This document shows positions 8,713-17,397 of a stretch of 64,000 nt of DNA, piece after piece; position 1 is the first letter of the stretch; every line of letters begins with the position of its first letter. Origin of the DNA: Candidatus Freyarchaeota archaeon (GTDB lineage Archaea; Asgardarchaeota; Jordiarchaeia; Jordiarchaeales; Jordiarchaeaceae); NCBI GenBank assembly GCA_030587365.1, contig JAUQZE010000034.1:112405-176404 (forward strand), in the 5' to 3' direction. The notes beneath the pieces are model-generated. The model was given only the letters and a program-made list of their open reading frames with translations, did no database searches and had not been told where the DNA came from. A program made the translations under genes and the position numbers.

Positions 8713-9818
8713 CTAGCCCTCCCAAACTTCTTTTTAAACCTAGAGTTAATAAGATCAGCAATAAAATTAACGAGATATGTGATTCCGAAAAGCACCAACC
8801 CAACACCGAAAAGCGCACTGTAGTGCACGCTGCCCACCGCGGTTTCCCCCATCTCTGCCGCTATCGCAGCAGTCATAGGCTTGACGGATGTGAAGAACAT
8901 TTGAAGGGAAAGGGGAGGCATGTTCGCTACTCCCCCGCAAACCATAAGCACCGCCATTGTTTCTCCAAGCGCCCTACCAACAGCCAGAATAATGCTTGCC
9001 GTAATGCCAGAAATAGCAGCGGGTAGGAGAACCTTCCACACTGTCTGGAAGTGAGTTGCCCCAAGGGCAAGTGAGGCCTCCTTGTATTCCTTAGGAACCG
9101 CGCTTATCGCATCCTCGCTAATAGTGACGATTGTGGGAAGAATCATAATCGAGAGAATGATTGATCCAGCTAGAGCAGTCTGACCAGACCTCAGACTAAA
9201 AACACCAGCGAGCCATGGAACTAGAAAAATGAGCCCAACAAACCCGTAAACTACGGAGGGAATACCCGCCAGAAGTTCAATAATCGGCTTTATAATATTC
9301 TTAATTTTCAGAGGACAGTACTCTGATAGATGGATGGCTGAAAATATGCCAATTGGAACAGCTATAAGCATCGCACCCCCGACAACCACAAGAGTTCCAG
9401 CTATGAGCGGCAGAATTCCGAAACTTAAGTATTTCGGATACCATGTTGAACCAGTAACAAAGTTTATGAGACCCGTAACAATGTTTCCGTTATTCAGAAT
9501 CCAAGCGTAATCACCGTAACCCAGCCCGCTGAGGAGGGGAAGAGCATACTGCCCGTAGCCCATCTCTTGAAGTATGGGAAGACTCTGTTGAATGAGGAAA
9601 AAGAGAATAAGTATGGTTATTATGAAGCTTGAAAGAGCGCAAACGCCAGTAAACCCCTCAGGAGAGAAAAACCTCCTAAGGTACTCTTTTCCTCTCAATT
9701 GCAATACATCAACACTAGGGGCTGGACGAGTAAGAACGTCGACAGGAAGATTCCTGAACACTTTCCGTAAGCGCCCTATCAGATCCATCCTCACCACCTT
9801 GAAGCATATTCTGAACAT
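8709..9818 (-). CDS. pstC: PstC phosphate transporter permease
   Basis: 369 residues with six to seven helices and the EAA loop EASLALGATHFQTVWKVLLP, clearly paralogous to the PstA loop. The long N-terminal part before the first helix contains RKVFRNLPVDVLTRP. Met11 (9788) is a possible alternative start. The large extracytoplasmic loop between helices 1 and 2 is typical of PstC. It lies 19 bp after pstS. Confidence 0.94.
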   Translation of the reverse strand: MFRICFKVVRMDLIGRLRKVFRNLPVDVLTRPAPSVDVLQLRGKEYLRRFFSPEGFTGVCALSSFIITILILFFLIQQSLPILQEMGYGQYALPLLSGLGYGDYAWILNNGNIVTGLINFVTGSTWYPKYLSFGILPLIAGTLVVVGGAMLIAVPIGIFSAIHLSEYCPLKIKNIIKPIIELLAGIPSVVYGFVGLIFLVPWLAGVFSLRSGQTALAGSIILSIMILPTIVTISEDAISAVPKEYKEASLALGATHFQTVWKVLLPAAISGITASIILAVGRALGETMAVLMVCGGVANMPPLSLQMFFTSVKPMTAAIAAEMGETAVGSVHYSALFGVGLVLFGITYLVNFIADLINSRFKKKFGRAR

Positions 9819-9837
9819 TTATCTTTTACTGTATATT

Positions 9838-10767
9838 TTATATAATTGACACGTAGCCCACTAATTCAACAGCCTGTTGACCAATTGTGCTATTCACAAA
9901 GTAAAGGAACATAGCAATAAGGGACCCCGCGATAGGGATTCCATTAGTTACATAACATAGCTCCCTCGTGGCAGGGTAGAGTTTATCTTTAACGTTTTCT
10001 TTTGTTGGAGCGTAGAACGTACCGCCAGCTCCGGCAATCTCAGCGGTGTAAACATTCGCAGCGTAAGCTAGGCTGCAATAACCTATCGAGTATGGTGTGC
10101 TTAAAACAGAGGAAACCATATCCTGATTATTGGTCACTTCTTGACTAACCTTAGTGTAGCCAACCCCGAAATTGCTTTCGAAATTTTGACGCGTCCCAGA
10201 ACCAGGCTCCCTCCCAATAACATATATGGGAAAAGGAGGTAAGCTTGAATTCACTTGGATCCAATTGGTATAAACTCCGCTGTACACATATGCTACTTGC
10301 TCCTTTGTCAGCTTTAAGTCCCCCTGAAACAATCCAGGAATATTCCAAATTATGCAGATGGCGTCAAGTGCTATGGGGTGTAATGTAAGCGTCACCCCGT
10401 TTGCAGCAGCCCTGCTAAGTTCATCACTCGAGGGAGACCTAGAAGCAGCGCCTATAGGCGAAATTCTATCAATAACATTACTGTATCCTTGACCAGAGCC
10501 TCCAGCGGATACCTGAACATTTACTCCAGTAAATTCGTGAAAAAGGGGGGCGATAGCAAGTGATATCGGCATTACTGTTGTTGACCCCGCAATGTTTATT
10601 GTATCAGAGGGCTGTCCGGTGTAGAACCCCAGAGTCTTCTGTAAATCCTGTTGAGGTTTTACGAATATATATGGGTAGATTACAAATGCTGAGATTGCTG
10701 CTATTCCTAGTAGGATTAGTATAATCAATGCGGTTTTTTTGGGTGTCAGGCTTCGTATTGCTTTCAT
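9838..10767 (-). CDS. pstS: PstS phosphate-binding protein, membrane-anchored
   Basis: About 309 residues from the ATG at 10767 (a TTG at 10776 is in frame). A basic start and the helix ALIILILLGIAAISAFVIY anchor or export it. Phosphate-loop motifs follow: AGSTTVMPIS, SAGGSGQGYS and IGREPGSGTRQNF, all characteristic of PstS. It is the first gene of the Pst operon and captures phosphate outside the cell. It is divergent from the AbrB-PhoU regulator gene, with a perfect inverted repeat between them. Confidence 0.94.
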   Translation of the reverse strand: MKAIRSLTPKKTALIILILLGIAAISAFVIYPYIFVKPQQDLQKTLGFYTGQPSDTINIAGSTTVMPISLAIAPLFHEFTGVNVQVSAGGSGQGYSNVIDRISPIGAASRSPSSDELSRAAANGVTLTLHPIALDAICIIWNIPGLFQGDLKLTKEQVAYVYSGVYTNWIQVNSSLPPFPIYVIGREPGSGTRQNFESNFGVGYTKVSQEVTNNQDMVSSVLSTPYSIGYCSLAYAANVYTAEIAGAGGTFYAPTKENVKDKLYPATRELCYVTNGIPIAGSLIAMFLYFVNSTIGQQAVELVGYVSII

Positions 10768-10842
10768 ACTTCTCAATCTTGTACACTTATTCCGAGACGA
10801 CTTCTATTCTTATGCTATACTAAGATTTTCCTAAAGATTCTT

Positions 10843-10862
10843 AAGGATACATGCGTATCCTT
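10843..10862. promoter_or_regulatory. Perfect inverted repeat between pstS and the AbrB-PhoU regulator
   Basis: AAGGATAC-ATGC-GTATCCTT has 8-bp arms and a 4-bp spacer. It sits in the divergent promoter region, about 75 bp before pstS and 17 bp before the ATG of the regulator gene. The position suits an operator through which the AbrB-type regulator controls itself and the Pst operon. Confidence 0.5.
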
Positions 10863-10879
10863 ATGTGGGTGTTTGGAGC

Positions 10880-11863
10880 ATGGAATCTAGAAAAATCCAA
10901 GAGGTAAAGGGGTCTTTCTACGTTTACTTACCTAAGGATTGGTGTGTAAAAGCTAAGATAAAAGGTGGAAGCCAGGTTAATGTTCAAGAGTTGAAAGATG
11001 GAAGCCTAATAATATTTTCAAGTAAAGAAGCATATAAGCGAAAGTTGAATGGCACTCTGAACATAGAAAATTGTGAATCTCATATGGCCCATGTAATGGT
11101 AGTAGCAGGATATATAGTAGGGCTAGACCAAATGAACCTAGTATCTACAAAGGAAATATCTCTTGAATTTAGAGAATATATAGAAAACGTTGTTAGGGAC
11201 ATGATTGGAATAGAAGTCGTTGATGAGACTGATAAATCTCTTTTAATTAAAGATATCAGTGAGGGAACATCTATAAGACCTATAATTCAGAGACTGCTTA
11301 ACATTACTGGTTATATTCTAAGAGGCGTAGTCCGGATTCTTGGAAACGGGGATCCTAAGGAGGCCCAGACTATAATTAATCGGGATGATGATGTTGATCG
11401 TTATCACTGGCTTGTACAGAGAATGGTCCACTTAATACTTGAGAATCCGTCTCTAGCTCAAGAATTAAACATACTGCCTATAGAAGGTCTACATTATAGT
11501 CACATAACGCGGTACATAGAAAGAATAGCGGATCACGCAGTAGCTATCGCCGAGCAGATTTTAGCCAATGGAATAGCTAACGAGGAGTTGTCCAAGTTTG
11601 CGGAAAAGGCGAACAATTTGTACAGTTCGCTTGTTAACGTGTTTTTCAGTAGAAACTTGAGTAAGGCATTTGAGATTTTGGAACAGAGAAATAGCCTCAA
11701 AAAGGAATTAAGAAACTTGGAGACGGAATTTCCAGAAAATAAAGTAATTATTATACATCTTGAGAGAATTATTGATTATTGTTCAGACATTTCTGAAACC
11801 GCTATCGATCAAGCCCTTTACGAGACAATACTGAAGGGAAGGACGATCAAATGTGAACAATAA
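10880..11863 (+). CDS. AbrB-PhoU phosphate regulator
   Basis: About 327 residues from the ATG at 10880 (a GTG at 10865 is in frame). The first 45 residues (KIQEVKGSFYVYLPKDW...) form a SpoVT/AbrB swapped-hairpin DNA-binding domain. The rest carries two PhoU-like helical bundles with RYIERIADHAVAIAEQI and HLERIIDYCSDISETA. This fusion is a known archaeal phosphate regulator type. It is divergent from pstS across a 20-bp palindrome, so control of pst transcription is the natural inference. Confidence 0.85.
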   Translation: MESRKIQEVKGSFYVYLPKDWCVKAKIKGGSQVNVQELKDGSLIIFSSKEAYKRKLNGTLNIENCESHMAHVMVVAGYIVGLDQMNLVSTKEISLEFREYIENVVRDMIGIEVVDETDKSLLIKDISEGTSIRPIIQRLLNITGYILRGVVRILGNGDPKEAQTIINRDDDVDRYHWLVQRMVHLILENPSLAQELNILPIEGLHYSHITRYIERIADHAVAIAEQILANGIANEELSKFAEKANNLYSSLVNVFFSRNLSKAFEILEQRNSLKKELRNLETEFPENKVIIIHLERIIDYCSDISETAIDQALYETILKGRTIKCEQ

Positions 11864-12039
11864 CAAACGTCAATAACATAGACATATTCAAGAGTCTCAA
11901 AAATAGAGCGTTAATTCCTTTCGAATTCAGTAAAACTTCCTGTCCTTAAATCTGCACTTTCCTCTGTTATGCAGTTTACTATTTCCTCTAAGTGGAATTA
12001 TGATAAGAGGGTTGAAAATTTTTTTAAAATGAATGTTAT

Positions 12040-13731
12040 TTAAAAGTCGCTCGAAAAGGGGTGTTCACCATTTTTAAATTCAGGAATTACGTTCCAGGCT
12101 TCACGAACAACTAGAATTGAAGATGGCTTGATTATCCGCTTTGCCTGGTCTATTGCTTCCCCTAAGTTATCTACATTAATGATAGGAAGTCTGCCAATAT
12201 CTTTTAAAGATTTTCCAGAAACCAGTATGAGGTTCCTACCTTCAACCTCCATTATATTTCTTATTAGAAGAGCCTTAGGATCCTTGTCAATCATATTCAG
12301 AAATTCATTGTATTTGATTGCCATAACCTTTTCGAGTTTAGTGAGTTCCTCATGATTCAAATCTGCAATCAGTACTGTCAGTCCGTTGGGCTTGAGAAGT
12401 TGTTTTGTGGTTCCTAGTGATTGTAGGCTTGTGTAAAGGTCTTGGTCGTATGGTTTCCCAGGTGCTAGTATTACCACTTCTGCTCTTTCGTCTACTTCCG
12501 TTGTGAAAAGCTTTCTGGATATCTCTATTCCCTTGGCGTAAGCTTCTTCGGGATTGCCGGCAACGAAGTCTACCATTATACCTTTGTCATCGACAACGGC
12601 GTTTAGGAGGAAGTCGATGCTGCAAAGTGAAGCTGCACTTTGTATATCTTTAAACACCGGATTATCAGCAGTGGATCCTATTCTGCTACCTAAAAGTATC
12701 CCTCTAATTTGGTTACACACAATTGCCTCGGCTCCTGCCACTCCTGGGAGAATGGATTGATAACCTCCGGTAAACCCTGAATAAGGATCTGGGCGTATGG
12801 CTCCGATAGCTATGCGATAATCGGCTTCTACCACCTTTGTGTTTATCTTCAGCTTTGCCCCAGATAGTGTTCTCCCAACCTCTGTCAGACTATCTTCATC
12901 CAAAGCATTGTGGAAACTGATACCATATTTGTCCAAAACACTACTATCCAACAGCTTCTTCATGACTTTACTTGAATTTGGTTCATTCAAGCCACTAGCT
13001 AGGACTATCTCGATTTTGGGTATTCCCACCTTTTTTAATTCGCTAAGAATCAGTTTTAAAATATCACCTGTGAGGGAAAGAAAATTATAGTCTAATATTA
13101 TAGCCACATTTTTGGCGCCAGAAACTTGTATTGGTAAGGGGTCAGTTCCTATTGGTTCATTCAAAATACTGCTAACAGAATTTATTGATAATTTTTTATG
13201 AATAGTTTTTGGGGGTTCAAGTACACCGTTCAAAATTTGTTCTGGAATTTTTGTTGACTCCAACCGGCTCCCGCATCTCAGTGAGATGGTTATTTTATTT
13301 TTATTTTCTTCTCTTTTGATTTTCTCCTTTTTAAACCAAACCAGTTTTTCATGAATGGTTCCTTTAGCTAGCTCGTATTGTTCAAATAAGGGATGATGGA
13401 CATTGTAAATGAGCGCCGATTTGTCTAGATGCTCAAATTCTACTCCTAATTCTTCATCACAAGAAAAAGCAGTTTGGAGCAAATCAAAAAGTGTCGCTAT
13501 GCATTTTTTACGTCTTGCCCCTTCCTCTATCTTAAATAGATTATCTAGTATAGTAAAAGCATTAAGCTCTAACCATTTGAAATCAAATCCTCCCAAAATT
13601 TGAGGATGTTTACGGATTACTTTCTCAACACATGATTTGAATTTAGAGCTGGCATCAGGCATGCTTACCGTTTCTACTGCGCTTAGCAGTTCGCTGAGAA
13701 GTGTGATAGAGACTAGAACTATCCTATCCAA
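12040..13731 (-). CDS. LarA-like protein (DUF2088) with extra N-terminal domain
   Basis: 563 residues. From about residue 155 it follows the LarA (lactate racemase, DUF2088) pattern: KNVAIILDYNF, DYRIAIGAIRPDPYSGFTGG, and YQSILPGVAGAEAI, the region that holds the nickel-pincer cofactor in LarA. The first 150 residues are helical and not part of LarA. No LarB, LarC or LarE gene lies nearby, so cofactor supply is unexplained here and the substrate is unknown. It may share a transcript with the GTPase gene upstream, 70 bp away. Confidence 0.72.
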   Translation of the reverse strand: MDRIVLVSITLLSELLSAVETVSMPDASSKFKSCVEKVIRKHPQILGGFDFKWLELNAFTILDNLFKIEEGARRKKCIATLFDLLQTAFSCDEELGVEFEHLDKSALIYNVHHPLFEQYELAKGTIHEKLVWFKKEKIKREENKNKITISLRCGSRLESTKIPEQILNGVLEPPKTIHKKLSINSVSSILNEPIGTDPLPIQVSGAKNVAIILDYNFLSLTGDILKLILSELKKVGIPKIEIVLASGLNEPNSSKVMKKLLDSSVLDKYGISFHNALDEDSLTEVGRTLSGAKLKINTKVVEADYRIAIGAIRPDPYSGFTGGYQSILPGVAGAEAIVCNQIRGILLGSRIGSTADNPVFKDIQSAASLCSIDFLLNAVVDDKGIMVDFVAGNPEEAYAKGIEISRKLFTTEVDERAEVVILAPGKPYDQDLYTSLQSLGTTKQLLKPNGLTVLIADLNHEELTKLEKVMAIKYNEFLNMIDKDPKALLIRNIMEVEGRNLILVSGKSLKDIGRLPIINVDNLGEAIDQAKRIIKPSSILVVREAWNVIPEFKNGEHPFSSDF

Positions 13732-13803
13732 TGTCTGCCTTAGCCTCCTTTTCTGTTCTTTGTCAAATTTACCAGCTCAGATAATACTTGGATTGAAAGC
13801 TCA

Positions 13804-14319
13804 TTATTTTTCTGCTTTTAACATTAGTTTAATTAATTTTGTAATAGCCTCTTTTAGCCCAACGGCCTCCGTAGCCACTGTCCCTATCACGGGAACATCT
13901 TCAGAGACTCCCAACTTTTCTCTAACTTCTTCTGGACTTAGAGCTCCAACTAAGTCCTGTTTGTTTGCAAGAATTACTACCGGTACCCTTCGTGTAAGTT
14001 CATTCTGCATCCTTATGAGGACATCCTTTGCCAGTTCTATAGTTTCAGGAGTTGTACTATCCACAACCAGTAAAATACCCGCACTGCCCTGAGCCAAAAT
14101 CTCCTGCAAAAATTTGAATCTCACCTGCCCCGGCGTCCCAAAAATTTTCAAATCCAAAAAAGTAACTTCCTCGTATCTAGAACCAAAATCAAAACCCACA
14201 GTTGTATGTAACGCGTCGATGCTTACGGCGTTCTTGCAGAGTTTGCTCACCACGGTACTTTTTCCAGAGGAGTAGGGTCCTGTTACCAGAATTTTCATTA
14301 CTCTTGGTTCTTCTACCAA
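13804..14319 (-). CDS. Small Ras-like/SRPRB-like GTPase (COG2229 type)
   Basis: 171 residues with G1 GPYSSGKST, G3 FGTPGQ, G4 NKQD and a G5-like TVAT. The missing Asp of the DxxG motif (here Gly-Thr-Pro-Gly) matches the archaeal-bacterial COG2229 group rather than classical Ras. Small GTPases are expanded in Asgard archaea. The gene lies a few kilobases from the ESCRT operon, but no direct link is shown. Confidence 0.85.
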   Translation of the reverse strand: MVEEPRVMKILVTGPYSSGKSTVVSKLCKNAVSIDALHTTVGFDFGSRYEEVTFLDLKIFGTPGQVRFKFLQEILAQGSAGILLVVDSTTPETIELAKDVLIRMQNELTRRVPVVILANKQDLVGALSPEEVREKLGVSEDVPVIGTVATEAVGLKEAITKLIKLMLKAEK

Positions 14320-14462
14320 TCTGCTTCACCTTCTAGAATCTTAACAGATTTATCGTTAAATTTACGACACCTGACACATTTTCACTTTAATAATATTATT
14401 TTTCTGTTTATAATATTTCGCTTTATCCATCTAATTAAACCGATTTTAATGGAATTAACCAT

Positions 14463-14473
14463 CTTTATAATAT
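14463..14473 (+). promoter_or_regulatory. TATA-like box for the 14.5-kb RNA candidate
   Basis: TTTATAATATT lies about 25-30 bp before the point where the GC-richer structured segment begins. This fits an archaeal promoter driving plus-strand transcription from about 14497. Confidence 0.35.
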
Positions 14474-14496
14474 TTTATTTTCTCTCCCGCAAGAAG

Positions 14497-14824
14497 ACTT
14501 CATTTGGAGGCGTGAAGATAACTTCTCAAAAAGTAAATACTTCTTTTACTGGTATAGATTGAGTAGGATGCTCTCTTCGGAGAGAGGAAGGTTGCCCAAA
14601 GGTATGGGCATAAAACCCAGCTTGGGAATGCAGGTCTAGCGGGTACATCTTGCTTGACCGGGCTGAACCGCCGTCCGTGACGGAAAATTGTGTGAACCCA
14701 GCCCGAGTATTGAAAGAAATTCTCCAGTGTAGCCGTAGATTCGGAGCATGGAAACCCTCCCTCTGGGAATCCGAAGCATACCCGTATGCATGATGCAGAG
14801 AGAGGATGGAAGCGGGATATTAGT
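14497..14824 (+). ncRNA. Structured RNA candidate, possibly RNase P RNA
   Basis: A GC-richer, gene-free segment between two minus-strand genes, with many local hairpins: CTCTC-TTCG-GAGAG near 14575, GCCC/GGGC, CCCA/TGGG, CGGGCTG/CAGCCCG enclosing a smaller CCGTC/GACGG hairpin, TTCGGA/TCCGAA, and GCATAC/GTATGC. The tetraloop hairpin followed at once by AGAGGAAGG resembles P3 plus conserved region I of archaeal RNase P RNA. I cannot find a convincing CR-V partner strand for helix P4, so the identity is uncertain. The open frame on the opposite strand here is better explained as the complement of an RNA gene. Confidence 0.42.
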
Positions 14825-15529
14825 TTAGAGTGCAGGTTTTCCACACTTTTTGCAGTATCTTGCCGTTGGTGGCAGTGTTGACCCGCAATAAATGCAGAAA
14901 GAGAATTCATCATTTTGATCAGAGAATAATGTGCGGCCTCTGTAGCTTTGTGAGGGAACCAACTCGCCTGCTTTTGGTTCTTCCGAATGATTGAAAATAT
15001 CGGATATTGGTTCTACGACATTTCCATCTTGTTTTGTTTTATCAGAGTTCATTAGGGGATGAGGCTTCGTGTTCTCAACATTCTCGAATATATCGGATGC
15101 AGCGACTGGTTTGCTGCGATATAAGTATGAACGGGAAGGTTCCTCATGTGTATAATGTCTTGAGTCAATTTCACTTGGAACAGTGAGTCCTTTTGAGTAT
15201 TCTATAAATTTGTTGTGCAAATGATTTTTTAATCGTTGATAATCTTCTTTTGATAGGCCTAATAGTTCCAGTGCTCTATCCCTATTTTCACAAGCCTTCT
15301 CTAACCCGCAACAGTAAGCTAGGCTGCCATAGCAGGTAATTACCATTGCTTGTTCCTGTGGACTTTTGAAGACCGGGGGTATACGTACTCCACCAATTAT
15401 TAAGACACCCCCATGCTCTAATTTTATATCTGCAAAGCCTTCGGCTATCAGAGCGGGGATAACTTGGTTTGCGGGGTAAACTCTGCCACCAATTACAACG
15501 AACCCCTCAGCTTTAGGAGCCTTCTCCAT
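14825..15529 (-). CDS. Zinc-ribbon protein with conserved archaeal N-terminal domain
   Basis: 234 residues. The N-terminal part (GFVVIGGRVYPANQVIPALI, then GGVLIIGGVRIPP, then a Cys-rich CYGSLAYCCGLEKAC and a helix RALELLGLSKEDYQRLK) looks like a compact domain found in archaeal zinc-ribbon proteins. A poorly conserved linker follows. The C-terminus is a classic zinc ribbon, FCIYCGSTLPPTARYCKKCG. No enzymatic motif is visible and the function is unknown. Confidence 0.7.
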   Translation of the reverse strand: MEKAPKAEGFVVIGGRVYPANQVIPALIAEGFADIKLEHGGVLIIGGVRIPPVFKSPQEQAMVITCYGSLAYCCGLEKACENRDRALELLGLSKEDYQRLKNHLHNKFIEYSKGLTVPSEIDSRHYTHEEPSRSYLYRSKPVAASDIFENVENTKPHPLMNSDKTKQDGNVVEPISDIFNHSEEPKAGELVPSQSYRGRTLFSDQNDEFSFCIYCGSTLPPTARYCKKCGKPAL

Positions 15530-15715
15530 TGTATACCCACCAAAATAATTCAGTCATTAATGAAACAGTTGTTTTCAATGATATTAGTCTTATCCTCTAC
15601 ATTTTTAAAAACAAATTATTAGGTTCTGAACATAAATTATAGCATTCATATTAATAATTGTAGATATTTTCCACGTATAGTTAATTTGGTTAGAATTGTT
15701 TTAAGATTCGGAGAT

Positions 15716-16246
15716 TCATCCGCAAGGAGCCTCGGAGAGAATAATTTTTCTTCCCTTTTCTTTATTAGATTTCTTTAGTTTAGTTATATTTTTACTAGTT
15801 ATTTCTTCCTCCTTTCCTTTTGGACAGTTATGTTTTTCCGGGAGCCTATGCTCGGCACAGTAGAATCCGCCGCAACGGTGACATTTGTAAGTGAGAGGAG
15901 TTACAACTAAACAGTAATTGCAAATCCCACTCGCATAGCCAAAACGTGTTATCATAATTTCTTCTGGTTTTGTCTTTTTACCTAGGAGAGCGTATAGGGT
16001 AATTAGGATTTTCTTGGCAATTTGTTCGCACTCGTCTTTAGGAATACGGTCATCAGGGATTATGATGCTTAGTTTTTCTCCCTCTCTAATAATAGTGATA
16101 TCTACTTTCCGTCCTTTATATTCGATACTGCCTTGAGCAATGTTTCTGTCTCTTATTTTAAAAGCCAATTCTGAGACGTATTTCTGGAAAATTGTTTGAG
16201 TTAGACTGTTTATTAACGCTTGAAATATAAGATTACTCAATACCAT
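15716..16246 (-). CDS. AN1-type zinc-finger protein
   Basis: 176 residues. The N-terminal domain (residues 1-95, alpha/beta) is unassigned. An AN1 finger follows: C-x2-C (CNYC), then C-x2-C (CHRC), then C-x2-H (CAEH), then H-x-C (HNC), at about residues 109-142. The tail is lysine-rich. AN1 fingers in eukaryotic ZFAND proteins accompany ubiquitin and proteasome work. A gene beside an ESCRT-I/II operon in a genome with its own ubiquitin pathway makes a related role plausible. The start is divergent from Vps23. Confidence 0.75.
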   Translation of the reverse strand: MVLSNLIFQALINSLTQTIFQKYVSELAFKIRDRNIAQGSIEYKGRKVDITIIREGEKLSIIIPDDRIPKDECEQIAKKILITLYALLGKKTKPEEIMITRFGYASGICNYCLVVTPLTYKCHRCGGFYCAEHRLPEKHNCPKGKEEEITSKNITKLKKSNKEKGRKIILSEAPCG

Positions 16247-16575
16247 TCACCCACATTTCACCTTGGATTGAAGGGATTAGTAAATGCTCAATAATACATC
16301 GAAAGATTAATTTTTCAAGACTTTTGAAAAATACTTGTTTTCGATTACACTTTAATCTTTTCTGTTTTGCCAGAATTTGTTAGTCTAAAAAATAATTGAG
16401 TATTTTTAGGAATTTGTTTAAACCGAAAAGAAGGGAGGGTTTTTAGCCCATTCTAGCGAAGGATTTTTAAGAAAAAGCAATAATTTTGCCCCAAAGCCTG
16501 CCTATATCAAAAGTTTTAATATGTTAGGTTAGGGGATATTTGGTAGAGAAAAAGTGAAAGGGGCTGTTATAAGCG
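16247..16575. other. Divergent intergenic region before the ESCRT operon
   Basis: 329 bp without a gene. It must carry the promoters of the AN1 gene and of the ESCRT operon. A TTTTAATATG stretch near 16510 and a GAAAGGGG purine run near 16556 precede the TTG start at 16576. No structured element is evident. Confidence 0.4.
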
Positions 16576-17373
16576 TTGTCCAGCAGCAGTTTTGAATTAA
16601 CCCTAGCACGGGAAACTCAGTTAATGTATCAAAGAACTCGAGGCTTCGAGCCGGTTAAAGGCGATCTCACTCGTTGGAAAGGTGAAATCGCAGGTAGAGG
16701 TGAATTTAGAGGACTTAAATTCGAGGTGGAAATCAAAGTCCCACCCACATTTCCTATTGACCCTCCTCAAGTTCGGATGATTTCTTCCACCGAGCATCCT
16801 AACGTAGACATTGAAACGGGAAAGGTTAAATTAAACATTTTGGAACAGTGGAGACCAGAGTATCACTTGTATCATGTAGTAAATACTCTAAAGGGTGCTT
16901 TTGCGAGGATACCTCCAAGCCCAGCCACAAGGCGGGTTAAATTAGAGAAAGAGGTACCTAAGGTAACGGTAACAATAGTAGATAAAGAGGAGAAGACACA
17001 AGAACAAGAAGAAGAGGTTAGTCTAGAGATATCCCCGCAACCGTCCAATCTGGAAACGGAAACTCAGAAACTTAGAAGCATGATTCAGGAACGCGACGAG
17101 GAAATAGCAATGCTCCGTGGCAGGTTATCCGCTCACAATGTACCAGAAGAGGCAGAGGAGCATCCAGAATCCTTGCTCCCGGAGGATCTCGTATATCGTG
17201 AAGTTTTGGATGTTGAGAGTGAAAAGATAGCTATTGAGGATTTGATCAGAACACTGGAGGAGAAGTTTGAAGGTGGAGAAGTAGGCCCAACTGATTATAC
17301 TAAGCTGTACAAGAGGTATAAGAAACAATTATACATAGTAAACAAGAAGCTGGATAGACTTCGAGCGACGTAA
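16576..17373 (+). CDS. ESCRT-I subunit Vps23/Tsg101-like: UEV, coiled coil, steadiness box
   Basis: 265 residues in the order of eukaryotic Vps23. Residues 1-115 are a UBC-like UEV: LTRWKGEIAG, PPTFPIDPPQV, HPNVDIETGKVKLNIL. The position of the E2 catalytic cysteine is Lys85, so it should be inactive. A charged coiled coil covers about 145-185. The C-terminus (from LPEDLVYREVLDVESEKIAIED to the end) aligns with the Tsg101 steadiness box (PLYKQILNLYAEENAIEDTI type). Translation begins at TTG. The vps28-like gene follows after 24 bp. UEV domains bind ubiquitin, so this would connect the ubiquitin system to membrane remodelling. Confidence 0.9.
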   Translation: MSSSSFELTLARETQLMYQRTRGFEPVKGDLTRWKGEIAGRGEFRGLKFEVEIKVPPTFPIDPPQVRMISSTEHPNVDIETGKVKLNILEQWRPEYHLYHVVNTLKGAFARIPPSPATRRVKLEKEVPKVTVTIVDKEEKTQEQEEEVSLEISPQPSNLETETQKLRSMIQERDEEIAMLRGRLSAHNVPEEAEEHPESLLPEDLVYREVLDVESEKIAIEDLIRTLEEKFEGGEVGPTDYTKLYKRYKKQLYIVNKKLDRLRAT

Positions 17374-17397
17374 TCCACAGGACAGGAGGATAAAAAA

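Noticed and set aside
14500..14913. 137-codon minus-strand open frame over the 14.5-kb RNA candidate
   Set aside because: It overlaps the zinc-ribbon gene end and a hairpin-rich segment with its own plus-strand promoter. The protein has no recognisable pattern.
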